This document shows positions 19,144-28,439 of a DNA stretch of 64,000 nt, piece by piece. The DNA is from Thermoguttaceae bacterium (GTDB lineage Bacteria; Planctomycetota; Planctomycetia; Pirellulales; Thermoguttaceae): positions 1 to 64,000 of the forward strand of contig JARKPK010000056.1 of NCBI GenBank assembly GCA_029975295.1, read 5' to 3'. Position 1 is the first letter of the stretch; every line of letters starts with the position of its first letter. A program made the translations under genes and the position numbers. The notes beneath the pieces were generated by a model, which saw nothing but the letters and a program-made list of their open reading frames with translations, had not been told where the DNA came from and searched no databases.

Positions 19144-19262
19144 GATTGAAGAAGCAGGCTTCGGGGGGAGCGCGTGTCGTCGGGCTCGCGGTCGGATCGT
19201 GGGCGTGTTTCCTTCTCGCAGGCATTCTTCGTTGGATCGGTCAGTTGATGAGGCAGCGAGTG

Positions 19263-20459
19263 ATGATCGCCGTTAGGCGACCCGATTTTCGCGACATGCA
19301 CGCGGCGGCTCCGGCGAAAACCGCGGACGGCGCAGCGCGGTTCGGTCGCTGTCCGAACTCTGCCGGGCGGTTTTCTCCGCTCTCGGTTGCTTTGCGGATT
19401 GTGCGGAGCTGTTTGGCGGCCGCGTTGTGTTGCGCCGGGCTGCCGCCTTCGTCGGCCTCCGCCCTGACGCCCAACGATTTCTACTACTCGACTTACCAAG
19501 GCTACTTGAACCTGATTGGCGCGCCGGCGGCTTGGGACGTCAGCACCGGCTCGCCCAGCGTGATCGTGGCCGTACTCGACTCGGGGGTCAATGCGGCCAC
19601 GCCCGATTTGGCGGGCCGAGTGTTGCCGGGCATTTCGACCACCACAGGACCAGTGCTCGACGGAATCGCCATTTCGCACGGAACGCAGGTGGCCTCGGTC
19701 GTGGCCATGGACATCAACAACGGCATCGGCGGGGCGGGTATAGGCCGCTTCACGATTCTGCCGATCACCGTGACCAACACCAGCGGGTCGAACACCTCGT
19801 ATTGGTTGGCTGATGGGGTGCGCCGCGCCGCGGCCGAGGGCGCCAAAGCGATCGTCATCTCGCAAAGCACGCTGACCTATGCCCCGGTCAATCAAGCGGC
19901 GGCCGAGGTTGCCGATCAGGCGCTGGTGTTCGTGGCGGCGGGCAACTCGAACGCGCGCCGCTCGGAAGCCGCCTTGCCCAACTACGAGCACCTGATCTTC
20001 GTCTCCGGCACGATGGGCGACGAACGAGCGGTGTGGACGGGCGGAGGAAGCAGTTGGGGGCCGGCCGTCGATCTCTCGGCGCCGGCCGTGAGTGTGTTGG
20101 TGGCCGACCCGACCGTCTTGCCCAACGGCTATGGGCTAAACAGCGGCACCAGCTTTGCCGCGCCGATCGCCGCCGGCGCGGCTGCGTTGGCTTGGTCGAT
20201 CAATCCCGATCTGTCGCCCACCCAAGTCAAGCAGATTCTCTTTTCCACGGCCACCGACTTGGGCGACCCGGGCTGGGACGAAGTGTTCGGCCACGGGCGG
20301 GTGAATTTGGCCGGCGTGGCCGCCGCGGCGGCAGCCACCGTGCCCGAACCGGCTGCGGCGATTTCGTTGGTCGTGCTGGCCGCCGTTGGGATCGGTCGCG
20401 CCGGCCTGCGTCGGCGGGGCTTTGTCAGAAGCCGCTTTGCGCCCTATACTTACAGGTAA
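19263..20459 (+). CDS. Exported subtilisin-like serine protease (S8) with PEP-CTERM tail
   Basis: The protein has 398 residues from the ATG at 19263. A hydrophobic signal-like stretch (IVRSCLAAALCCAGLPPSSASA) precedes a compact S8 peptidase domain. The catalytic triad is visible: Asp in VAVLDSGVN, His in SHGTQVASV and Ser in SGTSFAAPIAAG. The C-terminus is VPEP, a hydrophobic helix and then RAGLRRR, the PEP-CTERM sorting signal recognised by an exosortase. This suggests surface display or exopolysaccharide-linked export. No exosortase gene lies in the window. ATG 19248 is an alternative start, and the first in-frame TTG at 19146 lies before the predicted transcription start. A promoter for the next gene overlaps the last codons. 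Confidence 0.85.
   Translation: MIAVRRPDFRDMHAAAPAKTADGAARFGRCPNSAGRFSPLSVALRIVRSCLAAALCCAGLPPSSASALTPNDFYYSTYQGYLNLIGAPAAWDVSTGSPSVIVAVLDSGVNAATPDLAGRVLPGISTTTGPVLDGIAISHGTQVASVVAMDINNGIGGAGIGRFTILPITVTNTSGSNTSYWLADGVRRAAAEGAKAIVISQSTLTYAPVNQAAAEVADQALVFVAAGNSNARRSEAALPNYEHLIFVSGTMGDERAVWTGGGSSWGPAVDLSAPAVSVLVADPTVLPNGYGLNSGTSFAAPIAAGAAALAWSINPDLSPTQVKQILFSTATDLGDPGWDEVFGHGRVNLAGVAAAAAATVPEPAAAISLVVLAAVGIGRAGLRRRGFVRSRFAPYTYR
20422..20450 (+). promoter_or_regulatory. Strong sigma-70 promoter inside the subtilase 3' end
   Basis: TTGTCA (20422-20427), a 17-bp spacer and TATACT (20445-20450) lie in the last codons of the protease gene. The predicted start near 20457 gives the HPF-like gene at 20753 a leader of about 295 nt. 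The leader (20460-20752) contains no supported gene. Confidence 0.55.
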
Positions 20460-20752
20460 GGCCGAGGCGGAAGGAGCGATCGGCCGCCGGAAGGAGGGCC
20501 GGGCGCCAAGCTTCGGCTTTCATCGGGCGGCAGATTCGGTTCCGCTTGGCCGGAAGAAGTGTTGAAGCGCGGGGCAAGACGGTCGGATCGCTTCCGCAGC
20601 GAGAATCGAGCGCAGCCGCGGCAAAACGGCCGGCGGCGGAGGTCGGTTCGGCGCCGCTTGCGGCATCGAGCGGCGCTGTGCGGAAGTTGCATCGGTCGGC
20701 TTGCCGGCGCAACGAAGTCTCGTCGTCTTTGCAGCGAGAGAGGGAGTACGGC

Positions 20753-21061
20753 ATGCAATTGCAAATCCACCGCCAGAACATTCGTCTGGACCAAGGCCAG
20801 TTCGAAGAGATCGAACGCCGAATGATGTTTGCGCTCGACCAATTCGAGTCTTGGGTCGTCGATGCCACGGTGTACGTCGAAGATGTCAACGGCAACAAAG
20901 GTGGAATTGACAAGTCGTGCCGCGTGTTGGTCAATTTGCGTTCCGGCAAGACGATCAAGGTGGAAGACATCGACGCCGAACTGATGGCCGCCGTGGCCCG
21001 CGCTGCCGATCGGTTGAGCAACGTCGTCGGCCGCGAGATCGAGAAGAAGCGGGCGCACTGA
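20753..21061 (+). CDS. HPF/RaiA-family ribosome-associated protein
   Basis: This 102-residue cytoplasmic protein has the short HPF/RaiA beta-alpha-beta-beta-beta-alpha layout. QLQIHRQNIRLDQGQFEEIERRM forms strand and helix 1. The strands VVDATVYVEDVNGNKGG and KSCRVLVNLRSGKTIKVEDID follow, and the helix AELMAAVARAADRLSNVVGREIEKKR closes it. Such proteins bind the decoding centre and hibernate or protect ribosomes. The fit is by pattern, with changes in the basic residues compared to classical HPF. The ATG at 20753 follows AGAGAGGGAG, a clear ribosome binding site. The gene has its own promoter and a long leader, which is consistent with growth-phase control. Confidence 0.75.
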   Translation: MQLQIHRQNIRLDQGQFEEIERRMMFALDQFESWVVDATVYVEDVNGNKGGIDKSCRVLVNLRSGKTIKVEDIDAELMAAVARAADRLSNVVGREIEKKRAH

Positions 21062-21304
21062 TTCGGCGTGCGCCGGCCGTTGCCGGCGTGTCTGTTGGTC
21101 CTCGGGAAGATCGATGCGCCTCGGGCGGCAGCGCCGCCGCCCGCCCGAGGGCGCCTGTTCGCCGGTGGGCCTTGTCGCATTGCGATTCCGGGCTTTTGCT
21201 GTGCGCGTAGGTCGAAGGCCCGCGAAATTCACCGGGACGCGGATACGGCATGAGCTGGGCGCGAAAATCGCGCCGCCGCCCCCTCGCCGCGGTGCCAAGG
21301 CCGC

Positions 21305-23095
21305 TCACGTCTCGGCGTCGCTGCGGACGCTGAATTCGAGCTTCCAGCGGCCCGAGCCCTGCGCGCCGACGCACCAAAGCTCCAGCACCCCCAGTTCCGT
21401 GATCCGCGCGTGGAAACGGACGGGCACGAACGATTCGTCGCGCGATTCGTCGGCCGGCAGCAGTGTTTCCAGCGAGTCGGTTTCCTGCAATTCGTCGGGC
21501 GACCATTGGGCGAGCACAACCCCGGGCCGATCTTCTTTGCGCATCGACGAGCTGAAGAAGCGAAACTGAGCCGGTTCGCCCACCACGAGTCCGATCTCCG
21601 CGCCGGGCACGTCGGTTTCGGTGCCTTCTTCCATGCCAATCGGCGCCACGCACAACGCCCGCAAGGGCCGCGGCGCGCCAGGGACGGCCGGTCCAGCCGT
21701 CTCGATTCCGACGTAGTAAGCCCGCGCCGTACCGCCGCGGATGCGCATTCCGCCGCGTTGCTTGGCGAATCCGTAATGCGCCGCTCCGCGGGCCACGGCA
21801 TGATCGAGGTCGTGCGGCCCTTCCAACGCGGCGGCGCCGCCGGCCTCGGCGAACCAGTCGCCGAGCACATCGAGCATTCGCCGACGGAAGGCCTCGGCCT
21901 TGAATACGCCGCCGTTGAACAAGACGTGCGACGGGCGGATCGGTTGGCCGTCGGCCCCGTGGGCTTGAAGGAAGGCGGCCACATGGCGCGTAACGGCCGT
22001 ATCGCTTTCGAAGGGGAGGCCCAATTCCTGAAAGCCCGAGGCGCGCCGCCGCGCCGGCTTGTCGCCCAGCGCGCAGCGGGGGAAGAACCCGTCGAGCAGC
22101 AACGACGCGGCCGCGGCGCGGTCCAATTCGATCGAAACGGCGCCGCCCACCACGCGCCGCCCGCGCCCCAGCACGGCCACCGGATGCTTTTCCGGTCCGT
22201 CGGCGGCCAGCAGCGATTCCTTGGCCGCACGGCAACTGTGCCAAAGGGCCACGGATTGCCAAGGGTCGAGCTGCACGTTCTTTTCGGCGAACCGTTCGGC
22301 CGCATAATGGGCGAGGGCCAAGTCCATGTTGTCGCCGCCGACGAGCAAATGGTTGCCCACGGCCAGCCGGCGGAGCACCAGTTCCCCGTTTTCTTCGGCC
22401 ACGGAAACCAGCGTCAGGTCGGTGGTGCCGCCGCCCACGTCGCACACCAGCAGCGTATCGCCCACCTTCAGCAGGCGGCGCCAACGGTCGCCCACCGCGT
22501 CGAGCCAGGCATAGACGGCCGCCTGCGGCTCTTCGAGCAGAACGAGGTTTTCGGGCAACCCAGCGGCCAGCGCGGCCTCGCGGGTGAGTTCCCGCGCGCC
22601 GGCGTCGAACGAGGCGGGCACGGTCAGCACCACGGCCTGTCGCTCGATCGGCGCTTCGGGAAAGGCACCGCTCCAGGCGGCGGCCACGTGTTCCAAGTAG
22701 CGCCGCGCGGCAGTGACGGGCGACACCTTCCGCACGTCGTCGCCGGCCCCCCAGGGCAAGATCGGCTGTCGGCGATCGACTCGGCTGTGCGCCAGCCAGC
22801 TCTTGGCTGCGCCCACGGTTCGTTCCGGCGATTCGGCCGCGCGGCGGCGGGCCCATTCGCCAACCACGTCAATCGAGCGGCCCCAGGGTAGATCGAGCGA
22901 GCCGCGCTCTGCCTCCGACTCGTCGGCTAAGTAGAGGAACGAAGGAAGCATCGTCCGCGACTCGACCGTGCCGGCGGCCACCAATTGCGGCACGGGCAAC
23001 AGTTGCACCTGCGCCCGCTCGGCACCCAGCGGCGCGTAAGCCAGCACGCTGTTCGTGGTGCCCAAGTCGATTCCAATCACGTATTCCGCGCTCAT
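21305..23095 (-). CDS. Hsp70-family chaperone-like ATPase, DUF2760-linked type
   Basis: This is a 596-residue protein. The Hsp70 nucleotide-binding domain begins VIGIDLGTTNSVLAYA, has the second phosphate loop LLVCDVGGGTTDLTLV, and the adenosine motif HVLFNGGVFKAEAFRRRM. The C-terminal 150 residues are beta-rich and do not resemble the DnaK substrate-binding and lid domains. It belongs to the Hsp70-like group found beside DUF2760, whose clients are unknown. The DUF2760 gene lies upstream on the same strand (235-bp gap). In the arrangement I know from other bacteria a second, larger Hsp70-like gene often follows; here the next gene is a convergent HPF-like gene, so that partner is absent. Confidence 0.85.
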   Translation of the reverse strand: MSAEYVIGIDLGTTNSVLAYAPLGAERAQVQLLPVPQLVAAGTVESRTMLPSFLYLADESEAERGSLDLPWGRSIDVVGEWARRRAAESPERTVGAAKSWLAHSRVDRRQPILPWGAGDDVRKVSPVTAARRYLEHVAAAWSGAFPEAPIERQAVVLTVPASFDAGARELTREAALAAGLPENLVLLEEPQAAVYAWLDAVGDRWRRLLKVGDTLLVCDVGGGTTDLTLVSVAEENGELVLRRLAVGNHLLVGGDNMDLALAHYAAERFAEKNVQLDPWQSVALWHSCRAAKESLLAADGPEKHPVAVLGRGRRVVGGAVSIELDRAAAASLLLDGFFPRCALGDKPARRRASGFQELGLPFESDTAVTRHVAAFLQAHGADGQPIRPSHVLFNGGVFKAEAFRRRMLDVLGDWFAEAGGAAALEGPHDLDHAVARGAAHYGFAKQRGGMRIRGGTARAYYVGIETAGPAVPGAPRPLRALCVAPIGMEEGTETDVPGAEIGLVVGEPAQFRFFSSSMRKEDRPGVVLAQWSPDELQETDSLETLLPADESRDESFVPVRFHARITELGVLELWCVGAQGSGRWKLEFSVRSDAET

Positions 23096-23330
23096 CGGTT
23101 CTGTTTCCCGTAGGTGTGTTTCGCTGCGGCCCGTCGAAATCGCTCTTTCGGCCGCGTTGCATTCGTGTTCCGAGCGTCAATGCTTGGGCGCTGGCCGGCC
23201 TTGCTTCTGTGCGCGACCGCAGGATTTCGCATCGGACGGCACGATTCGGGAAGCGGTCGCCGACGGAGCGGGGCGGCCGATGCAAGTGTATCGCTTGCTT
23301 CGAATTGCGGTTCCGTTTTCGGCGATTTGT

Positions 23331-23876
23331 TCAGCCCACTTCAATTTCGATTGGGGCGATCACTCGGGCGGCGGCCGCGGCTCCGGTCCACGTGGGCAAG
23401 TCGCAGCGCGAAGCCTCCCAGCCCGGGTGAACCAATCGCCCGCGAAACGGCCCCGGACCGCTCACCTGACCGAGAAGCCGGTACCGGCCCGGATCAAAAC
23501 CGGCGGGCACCTCGACCGAGGCGCCTTCGGCTTCGGCGGCCGCCGGGCGAATCGCGAAGAACCGCTCGATCACCTGTGCGCAATCACGATGCACGTCGCG
23601 CACGGCCGCGCCGATCTGCGCGTCGGAGTAGCCGTCGAGCGGCTCCATTAGGAAGTCCACCAAGCGCCCTTCGCGTTGCAGCGCCGCGAGCAGGTTCAAC
23701 GCGTCGCTCCGCGGCGCCGGTTTGGGGGCCGGCGTTTTCGGCCCCCGCGCCGCCTCGGTGGGCAAGGCGGGCTGCGCCGGCGGCTCGGCCGAAAGCGCCT
23801 CGGCCACTCGCTCGGCCTGCTGCCGCGAAAAGAGCACCGCAAAGAACACGCGCATCGCAAGAATGATCCGATTCAT
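23331..23876 (-). CDS. DUF2760 domain protein
   Basis: This is a 181-residue protein. A short hydrophobic N-terminus (IILAMRVFFAVLF) is followed by a Pro/Ala-rich linker. The conserved DUF2760 core then follows: ALNLLAALQREGRLVDFLMEPLDGYSDAQIGAAVRDVH, then RDCAQVIERFF and GPFRGRLVHPGWEA. The molecular role is unknown. The family is regularly encoded just upstream of an Hsp70-like protein, as here, and the two are probably co-transcribed despite the 235-bp gap. Confidence 0.88.
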   Translation of the reverse strand: MNRIILAMRVFFAVLFSRQQAERVAEALSAEPPAQPALPTEAARGPKTPAPKPAPRSDALNLLAALQREGRLVDFLMEPLDGYSDAQIGAAVRDVHRDCAQVIERFFAIRPAAAEAEGASVEVPAGFDPGRYRLLGQVSGPGPFRGRLVHPGWEASRCDLPTWTGAAAAARVIAPIEIEVG

Positions 23877-24233
23877 CGGTGGTCTTTCTTCCGTTTGTTG
23901 AAAACGCTGACGGAATCCTCAAAAAAAAGAAAACGGCAGCGCGGGCCTCCGCCCGAGGCGCCGCGGCCGGCATTCTGCCCCTCGAACACAGTGAACGAGC
24001 TTTTCGGATGGGCGGCCTTGAAACCTTGTATCGAACCACATTCGGCCGCGGTCGGCAAGGGCTTGCACGCCATGGCGGCGGGCGGCCGGGCGGCGGGCAG
24101 CGCCGCCGCGCGTTGCTTCTCAGCCGAGGGAGCGGGCATTATACTGGCCGCAGCGCCGGCGGCGGTGTTGCAGCAACCTCCAACCTCTTGGAGCAGCGGG
24201 ATTCATTCCTTCGATCACGGAGTCTCTAGTCGC
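23877..24233. other. Divergent intergenic region
   Basis: This 357-bp gap lies between DUF2760 (minus) and the dipeptidase gene (plus). It contains a candidate plus-strand promoter (24117-24145). I see no gene and no clear promoter for the DUF2760-Hsp70 pair. Confidence 0.45.
24117..24145 (+). promoter_or_regulatory. Candidate promoter of the dipeptidase gene
   Basis: TTCTCA (24117-24122), a 17-bp spacer and TATACT (24140-24145). The -10 is good and the -35 is poor. The leader to the ATG at 24234 would be about 80 nt. Confidence 0.4.
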
Positions 24234-25607
24234 ATGTCACGCATTGACGATTACTTGGCCGCACATGCCGCGAGGTTTGAAGACGATTTGTGCGCGTTCT
24301 TGCGGATTCCCAGCGTCAGCGCCGACCCGCAGCACGCGGCCGACGTCGCCGCCGCCGCCCGCTGGGTGGCCGACCAATTCGCCGGTTTGGGCTTTGCCGT
24401 GGAAGTGATTCCCACCAAAGGCCATCCGTTGGTGTTCGCCCAGTCGCCCACCGTGCCCGGCGCGCCGACCGCCTTGGTGTACGGACACTATGACGTGCAG
24501 CCGGCCGACCCGCTGGAGAAGTGGATCACCCCGCCGTTCGAGCCGACGCGCCGCGACGGAAACGTCTATGCCCGCGGCGCCACGGACGACAAAGGCCAGA
24601 TGCTCACGCATGTGAAAAGCGCCGAGGCGTGGATCGCCGCCGAGGGACGCCTGCCGATCAATCTGAAGTACATCATCGAGGGCGAAGAAGAAGTCGGCTC
24701 GATGGCCCTGGAAGAATATATCGCCGGCCACGCCGAAAAGCTGCGCTGCGATTGCGTGGTGATTAGCGACGGCGGGCAGTTCGCCCCGGGAATTCCGGCC
24801 ATCACTTATGGGCTCCGCGGCATCGCCTATTACGAGCTGCGGCTGAAGGGGCCGAACCGCGACCTGCACTCGGGCTCGTTCGGCGGCTCGGTGGCCAACC
24901 CGGCCAACGCGCTGGCCCAGGTGCTCGGCGCGTTGATCGACGACCAAGGCCGCGTGCAAATCCCCGGCTTTTACGACGACGTGACGCCGCTTACGCCGCG
25001 CGAGCGCGAACAGTTCTCGCAGTTGCCTTTCGACGAACAACGCTATTTCGAACAGATCGGCGTGGCCGTCGGCGCGGGCGAGGCGGGCTACACCACCCTG
25101 GAACGCCGCTGGGCGCGGCCCACCTTCGACATCAACGGGCTTTGGAGCGGTTATCAAGGCGCCGGCGCGAAAACGGTGCTGCCCGCCACCGCCGGGGCCA
25201 AGTTCAGCTTCCGGCTGGTGCCGAACCAGGAACCGAGCAAGATCACCGCGGCGCTGAAATGGCGTTTGGCCGAACTATGCCCGCCGGGGATCGAGATGGA
25301 ATTGATCGACTTCCACAACTCGCCCGGCGTGCTGGCGCCGCTGGAGAGCAAATATGTCGAGGCCGCGGCGCGGGCCATCGAGCGGGCCTTCGGCCGCCCG
25401 CCGGTGTTCACGCGCGAGGGCGGGTCGATTCCCATCGTGGCCGCCTTCCACGAAGCGCTCAAAGCCGACACCTTGCTCTTGGGTTGGGGCCAAGACGACG
25501 ACAACACGCACAGCCCCAACGAGAAGTTCTCGCTGGCCGACTTCCACCGCGGCATCCGCGCCAGCGCGCAGCTTTGGGCGGAACTGGCCGACTTGGGCGG
25601 CAAGTGA
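24234..25607 (+). CDS. M20-family dipeptidase
   Basis: This 457-residue cytoplasmic di-zinc peptidase is of the M20A/PepV-like dipeptidase group. The metal and catalytic motifs appear in order: LVYGHYDVQPAD (His and Asp), GATDDKGQM (bridging Asp), EGEEEVGS (catalytic base and metal Glu), VISDGG (Asp), and THSPNEKF (His). The lid/dimerisation domain lies between about residues 190 and 340. It should cleave dipeptides or short N-acyl amino acid substrates. The ATG at 24234 begins exactly at the homology start (MSRIDDYLAAH). The frame is open further upstream without sense. Confidence 0.92.
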   Translation: MSRIDDYLAAHAARFEDDLCAFLRIPSVSADPQHAADVAAAARWVADQFAGLGFAVEVIPTKGHPLVFAQSPTVPGAPTALVYGHYDVQPADPLEKWITPPFEPTRRDGNVYARGATDDKGQMLTHVKSAEAWIAAEGRLPINLKYIIEGEEEVGSMALEEYIAGHAEKLRCDCVVISDGGQFAPGIPAITYGLRGIAYYELRLKGPNRDLHSGSFGGSVANPANALAQVLGALIDDQGRVQIPGFYDDVTPLTPREREQFSQLPFDEQRYFEQIGVAVGAGEAGYTTLERRWARPTFDINGLWSGYQGAGAKTVLPATAGAKFSFRLVPNQEPSKITAALKWRLAELCPPGIEMELIDFHNSPGVLAPLESKYVEAAARAIERAFGRPPVFTREGGSIPIVAAFHEALKADTLLLGWGQDDDNTHSPNEKFSLADFHRGIRASAQLWAELADLGGK

Positions 25608-25825
25608 AGCTCGCAACGGAACTCCGATCGCGCCGGCAGGCGAGCGGCCGGCTTCGACGAGCGATCACGCCGCCGGGCGGCCCGGCACGGAGCCGGTTGC
25701 GTTGTCGGCCCTCGATCACAAATTCTTGAAGCCGGTATCGCAGTGCTGTCGCAATGGGTGGCAGGGCGCACGCCACAACGCGACCGGCTCAGCGGCGCGG
25801 TTTGGCCCCGCGCCGACACGGGTTG

Positions 25826-27910
25826 CTATTGCGAAGTGCGCGACGGGGTGTTTCCGTCCGTCTTGCTTTGGGCGGGCGTCGGCTGGGCCGGTTGATCGGC
25901 AGGCGGCATCTGGCCCAGGGCGCGCCGCGCTTCGGCCACGGCCTGCGCCGCCCAGGGCTTGCCGGCATAGAGTGTTTCGATGGCGCGGTAGATTCGTTGC
26001 GATTTCTCCGGATCGGTCGATTGGGCGCTTCGCGCGGCGGTCAGTCGTTCGTTGAGCATCGCGTGCAAGTCGCCGCCGGCCCGTTCGATCTCGGTCTGCA
26101 ACTGCTCCAGACGCCGCCGGGCCAGTTCGAGGCAAAGGCCTTGCGGTCCGGGGTCGCCGCGCGAGTCGCAATACAGGTCGAGCAAGGCGGAAAGGCGGGC
26201 AATGCCCGCGTCGATGTCGGTTCGGGCGGCGCTGATCGCCTCGAAATAGGCGCGTTCGATCGGCAGCAGACTCTCTGCGCCGAAAAGCCCCTTGGCGCGG
26301 CGGTCGAAACGGCGTTCCAGTCGTCGAAGTTCGATTTCGCGCTGATATTCCCGCAAGGTCGCGGCGCGCGGATCTTTTGGGTAGCGCATGAGGAAGTCTT
26401 CGATGTCGGCCTCGGCGGCTTCGATCATCGCCCCGCCTTCGACGGCCTTGGCGTGGATTCGGTCGTAGAGCGCATCGGCCGTGGGGGGCTGAAGGAAGTA
26501 CCAAACAATCGCTCCCAGGCCTACCAGCGCGGCCGCCAGCAACAACGTCCACAGGGAGACGGCAAACGGGTTGGCCGGCTCCTCGCTGGGCAGGGGATCG
26601 AGCTGCTCGCGGGCGACGGAAACGAAACGCCCCGACGTTGTTGCCGACGGCGCGGCGGCCGTGCCTTTGCCCGGGACAACGCCGGTGGCCAGCGTGGCCG
26701 CCTCGGCGCATGCGGCGCCGCTGCCGGCCTCGATGGCGATGGGCGCGGCGCCGGCGCCGGATTCGGCCCGATCGTCGTCCGATGGGACGGCCGTGGCGGC
26801 AATCGTCGGGCCCAGCGACACGCCGGCAAGCGACGGCTCGGCGGAAGCGGGCGAGGTTGAACACGACGGCGACTCGGCGGGGACTGCGCCGCCCGGCGGG
26901 GCGGCCGTGGCGGCCAACGTCGGCCCGATTTCGGCCGATCGCTCGGCCGGCGGCAACGAAGCGGCGGCGAGGTCGTCCAATTCGGGCAACGCGATTGCCG
27001 GCAGCGCGGGGCGAAGGTCGGGACCCTGCACGGCGGACAACGCGGCATCGGAGGCCGCGCTGGGATCGACGAGCGTTTCGGGCAACGCCGGCAGCGATTG
27101 ATCGATCGCCGCCAGTCGCCGGGCAACGACCATCGCGTTGGCCGGCCGTTTTTCCGGCCGCTTCTCGATCAATTGCATCACCAGTTGTTCCAGTTCAGCG
27201 GGGCAATCCGCCGCGTGGCGGCTGAGCGGCTCGGGCAGAGCGTGCCGTTGTTTGTCGAGCATTTCCAACAGCGATTGGGCGCGGAACATCGGCCGCCGCG
27301 CCAGCAACAGATAGAACACCCCGCCCAGGCTGTACAAATCGCTGCGCGGATCGACGGGCTTGCCCTCGGCCTGTTCGGGGGCCATGAATTCGGCCGTGCC
27401 GAGGATGCTGCCTGCTTGAGTTCGCCGCGTGTTGTTGAACAGCCGCGCGATGCCGAAGTCGGCCAGTTTCACCTGGCCCGAGCCGGTCAGCAGCAGATTG
27501 CCCGGCTTCAAATCGCGGTGGACAATCCCTCGATCGTGCGCATGGCGCAGCGCTTGGCATACTTGGATGCCGAGTTGAACAACTTCTCGCGGCGAAAACC
27601 GCCGCCCGCGGGCAAGCTCGTCTTCCAGGCTGTCGCCTTCGACCAGTTCCATGGCGTAGAACAACTGCCCATTCTGCTCGCCGTAGCCGAGCAGGCGGAC
27701 GATGTTCGGATGGTTCAACTTCAGCAGGGTTTCGATCTCGGCGTTGAAGCGATCGCGAAACCCCTGTTCGTCGGCCAACGCGGGTGAAAGCAGTTTGACG
27801 GCCGCCGGTTCGCCCGTCGCCCGACTGACCGCCTTGTACACCGCGCCCATGCCGCCCCGACCCAGGGGGCTGACAATGCGATACGGACCGAGTTCGTCGC
27901 CGACATTCAT
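25826..27910 (-). CDS. Transmembrane Ser/Thr protein kinase (PknB type)
   Basis: This is a 694-residue kinase. The cytoplasmic kinase domain (residues 10-270) has all key motifs: GRGGMGAVY glycine loop, AVKLL with Lys39, HRDLKPGN, ADFGIARL and APEQ. An Ala/Pro-rich linker of about 180 residues follows, then one membrane segment (SLWTLLLAAALVGLGAIVWYFL, about 455-477). The external C-terminal region has about 215 residues, is helical, contains TPR-like stretches, and ends Gln/Pro-rich. This is the usual planctomycete receptor-kinase layout; the signal sensed is unknown. It is convergent with the dipeptidase gene. Confidence 0.93.
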   Translation of the reverse strand: MNVGDELGPYRIVSPLGRGGMGAVYKAVSRATGEPAAVKLLSPALADEQGFRDRFNAEIETLLKLNHPNIVRLLGYGEQNGQLFYAMELVEGDSLEDELARGRRFSPREVVQLGIQVCQALRHAHDRGIVHRDLKPGNLLLTGSGQVKLADFGIARLFNNTRRTQAGSILGTAEFMAPEQAEGKPVDPRSDLYSLGGVFYLLLARRPMFRAQSLLEMLDKQRHALPEPLSRHAADCPAELEQLVMQLIEKRPEKRPANAMVVARRLAAIDQSLPALPETLVDPSAASDAALSAVQGPDLRPALPAIALPELDDLAAASLPPAERSAEIGPTLAATAAPPGGAVPAESPSCSTSPASAEPSLAGVSLGPTIAATAVPSDDDRAESGAGAAPIAIEAGSGAACAEAATLATGVVPGKGTAAAPSATTSGRFVSVAREQLDPLPSEEPANPFAVSLWTLLLAAALVGLGAIVWYFLQPPTADALYDRIHAKAVEGGAMIEAAEADIEDFLMRYPKDPRAATLREYQREIELRRLERRFDRRAKGLFGAESLLPIERAYFEAISAARTDIDAGIARLSALLDLYCDSRGDPGPQGLCLELARRRLEQLQTEIERAGGDLHAMLNERLTAARSAQSTDPEKSQRIYRAIETLYAGKPWAAQAVAEARRALGQMPPADQPAQPTPAQSKTDGNTPSRTSQ

Positions 27911-28439
27911 CGCGTTGATCGAACCTTGCGAATACCAATGGAACGGGGTGCCGCTCGCTTGCCTCGCGGCGTTGCCGGCCGCCCGGCCCCGCCCGATCGC
28001 GTTGCACCGCAGCAGGCAGCTCTCCGGTTCATCCTACTGACCGGCAGGGCCCGCGGCCAGTCTGGCTGGCTGCGCGGACGATGGAATCGTTCGGGAGTGT
28101 TTGCGGGCGGCAGGGCGCCGCGGCGCTTGGGGCGAAGCGTCGAAGTGCGGCTCGTCCGATGGGCGACGGGCCGGCATTTGCGGAGGGCGGCGGCGTTGCT
28201 TTGGTGCGTTCGATTCCGAACGATCAATCGGCGCGGTTCGGGTAGAATACGGGCTTGCCGAAGCGAGACCGGTTCCGCTATGGTTGCCCAAAGGACACTG
28301 CGTGAAATCGAGTTGGCTTCGTTGCTCGCTCGGCTCAGTCGGCCGCGTTTGAGCGCCGGCGACTCTTCGGCCCGATGGCATTATTGTTCTCAGCATCAGT
28401 GATCAGGCATTGGTAATCAGGCAGCGGTGATTCGAAACG
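27911..28439. other. Divergent intergenic region
   Basis: This 529-bp gap lies between the kinase and truB. It holds a TAGAAT (28243-28248) without a recognisable -35, and a 14-bp tandem repeat directly before truB (28400-28427). No gene is supported. Confidence 0.4.

Larger units (their letters stand above)
18584..19262. other. Divergent promoter region
   Basis: This 679-bp gap separates the coiled-coil gene from the subtilase gene. It contains two opposed candidate sigma-70 promoters (18739-18767 minus, 19115-19143 plus). The 350 bp between them show no supported gene. Confidence 0.5.

Noticed and set aside
19146-19262. N-terminal extension of the subtilase from TTG 19146
   Set aside because: It starts at or before the predicted transcription start and has no ribosome binding site. 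An internal ATG is more likely.
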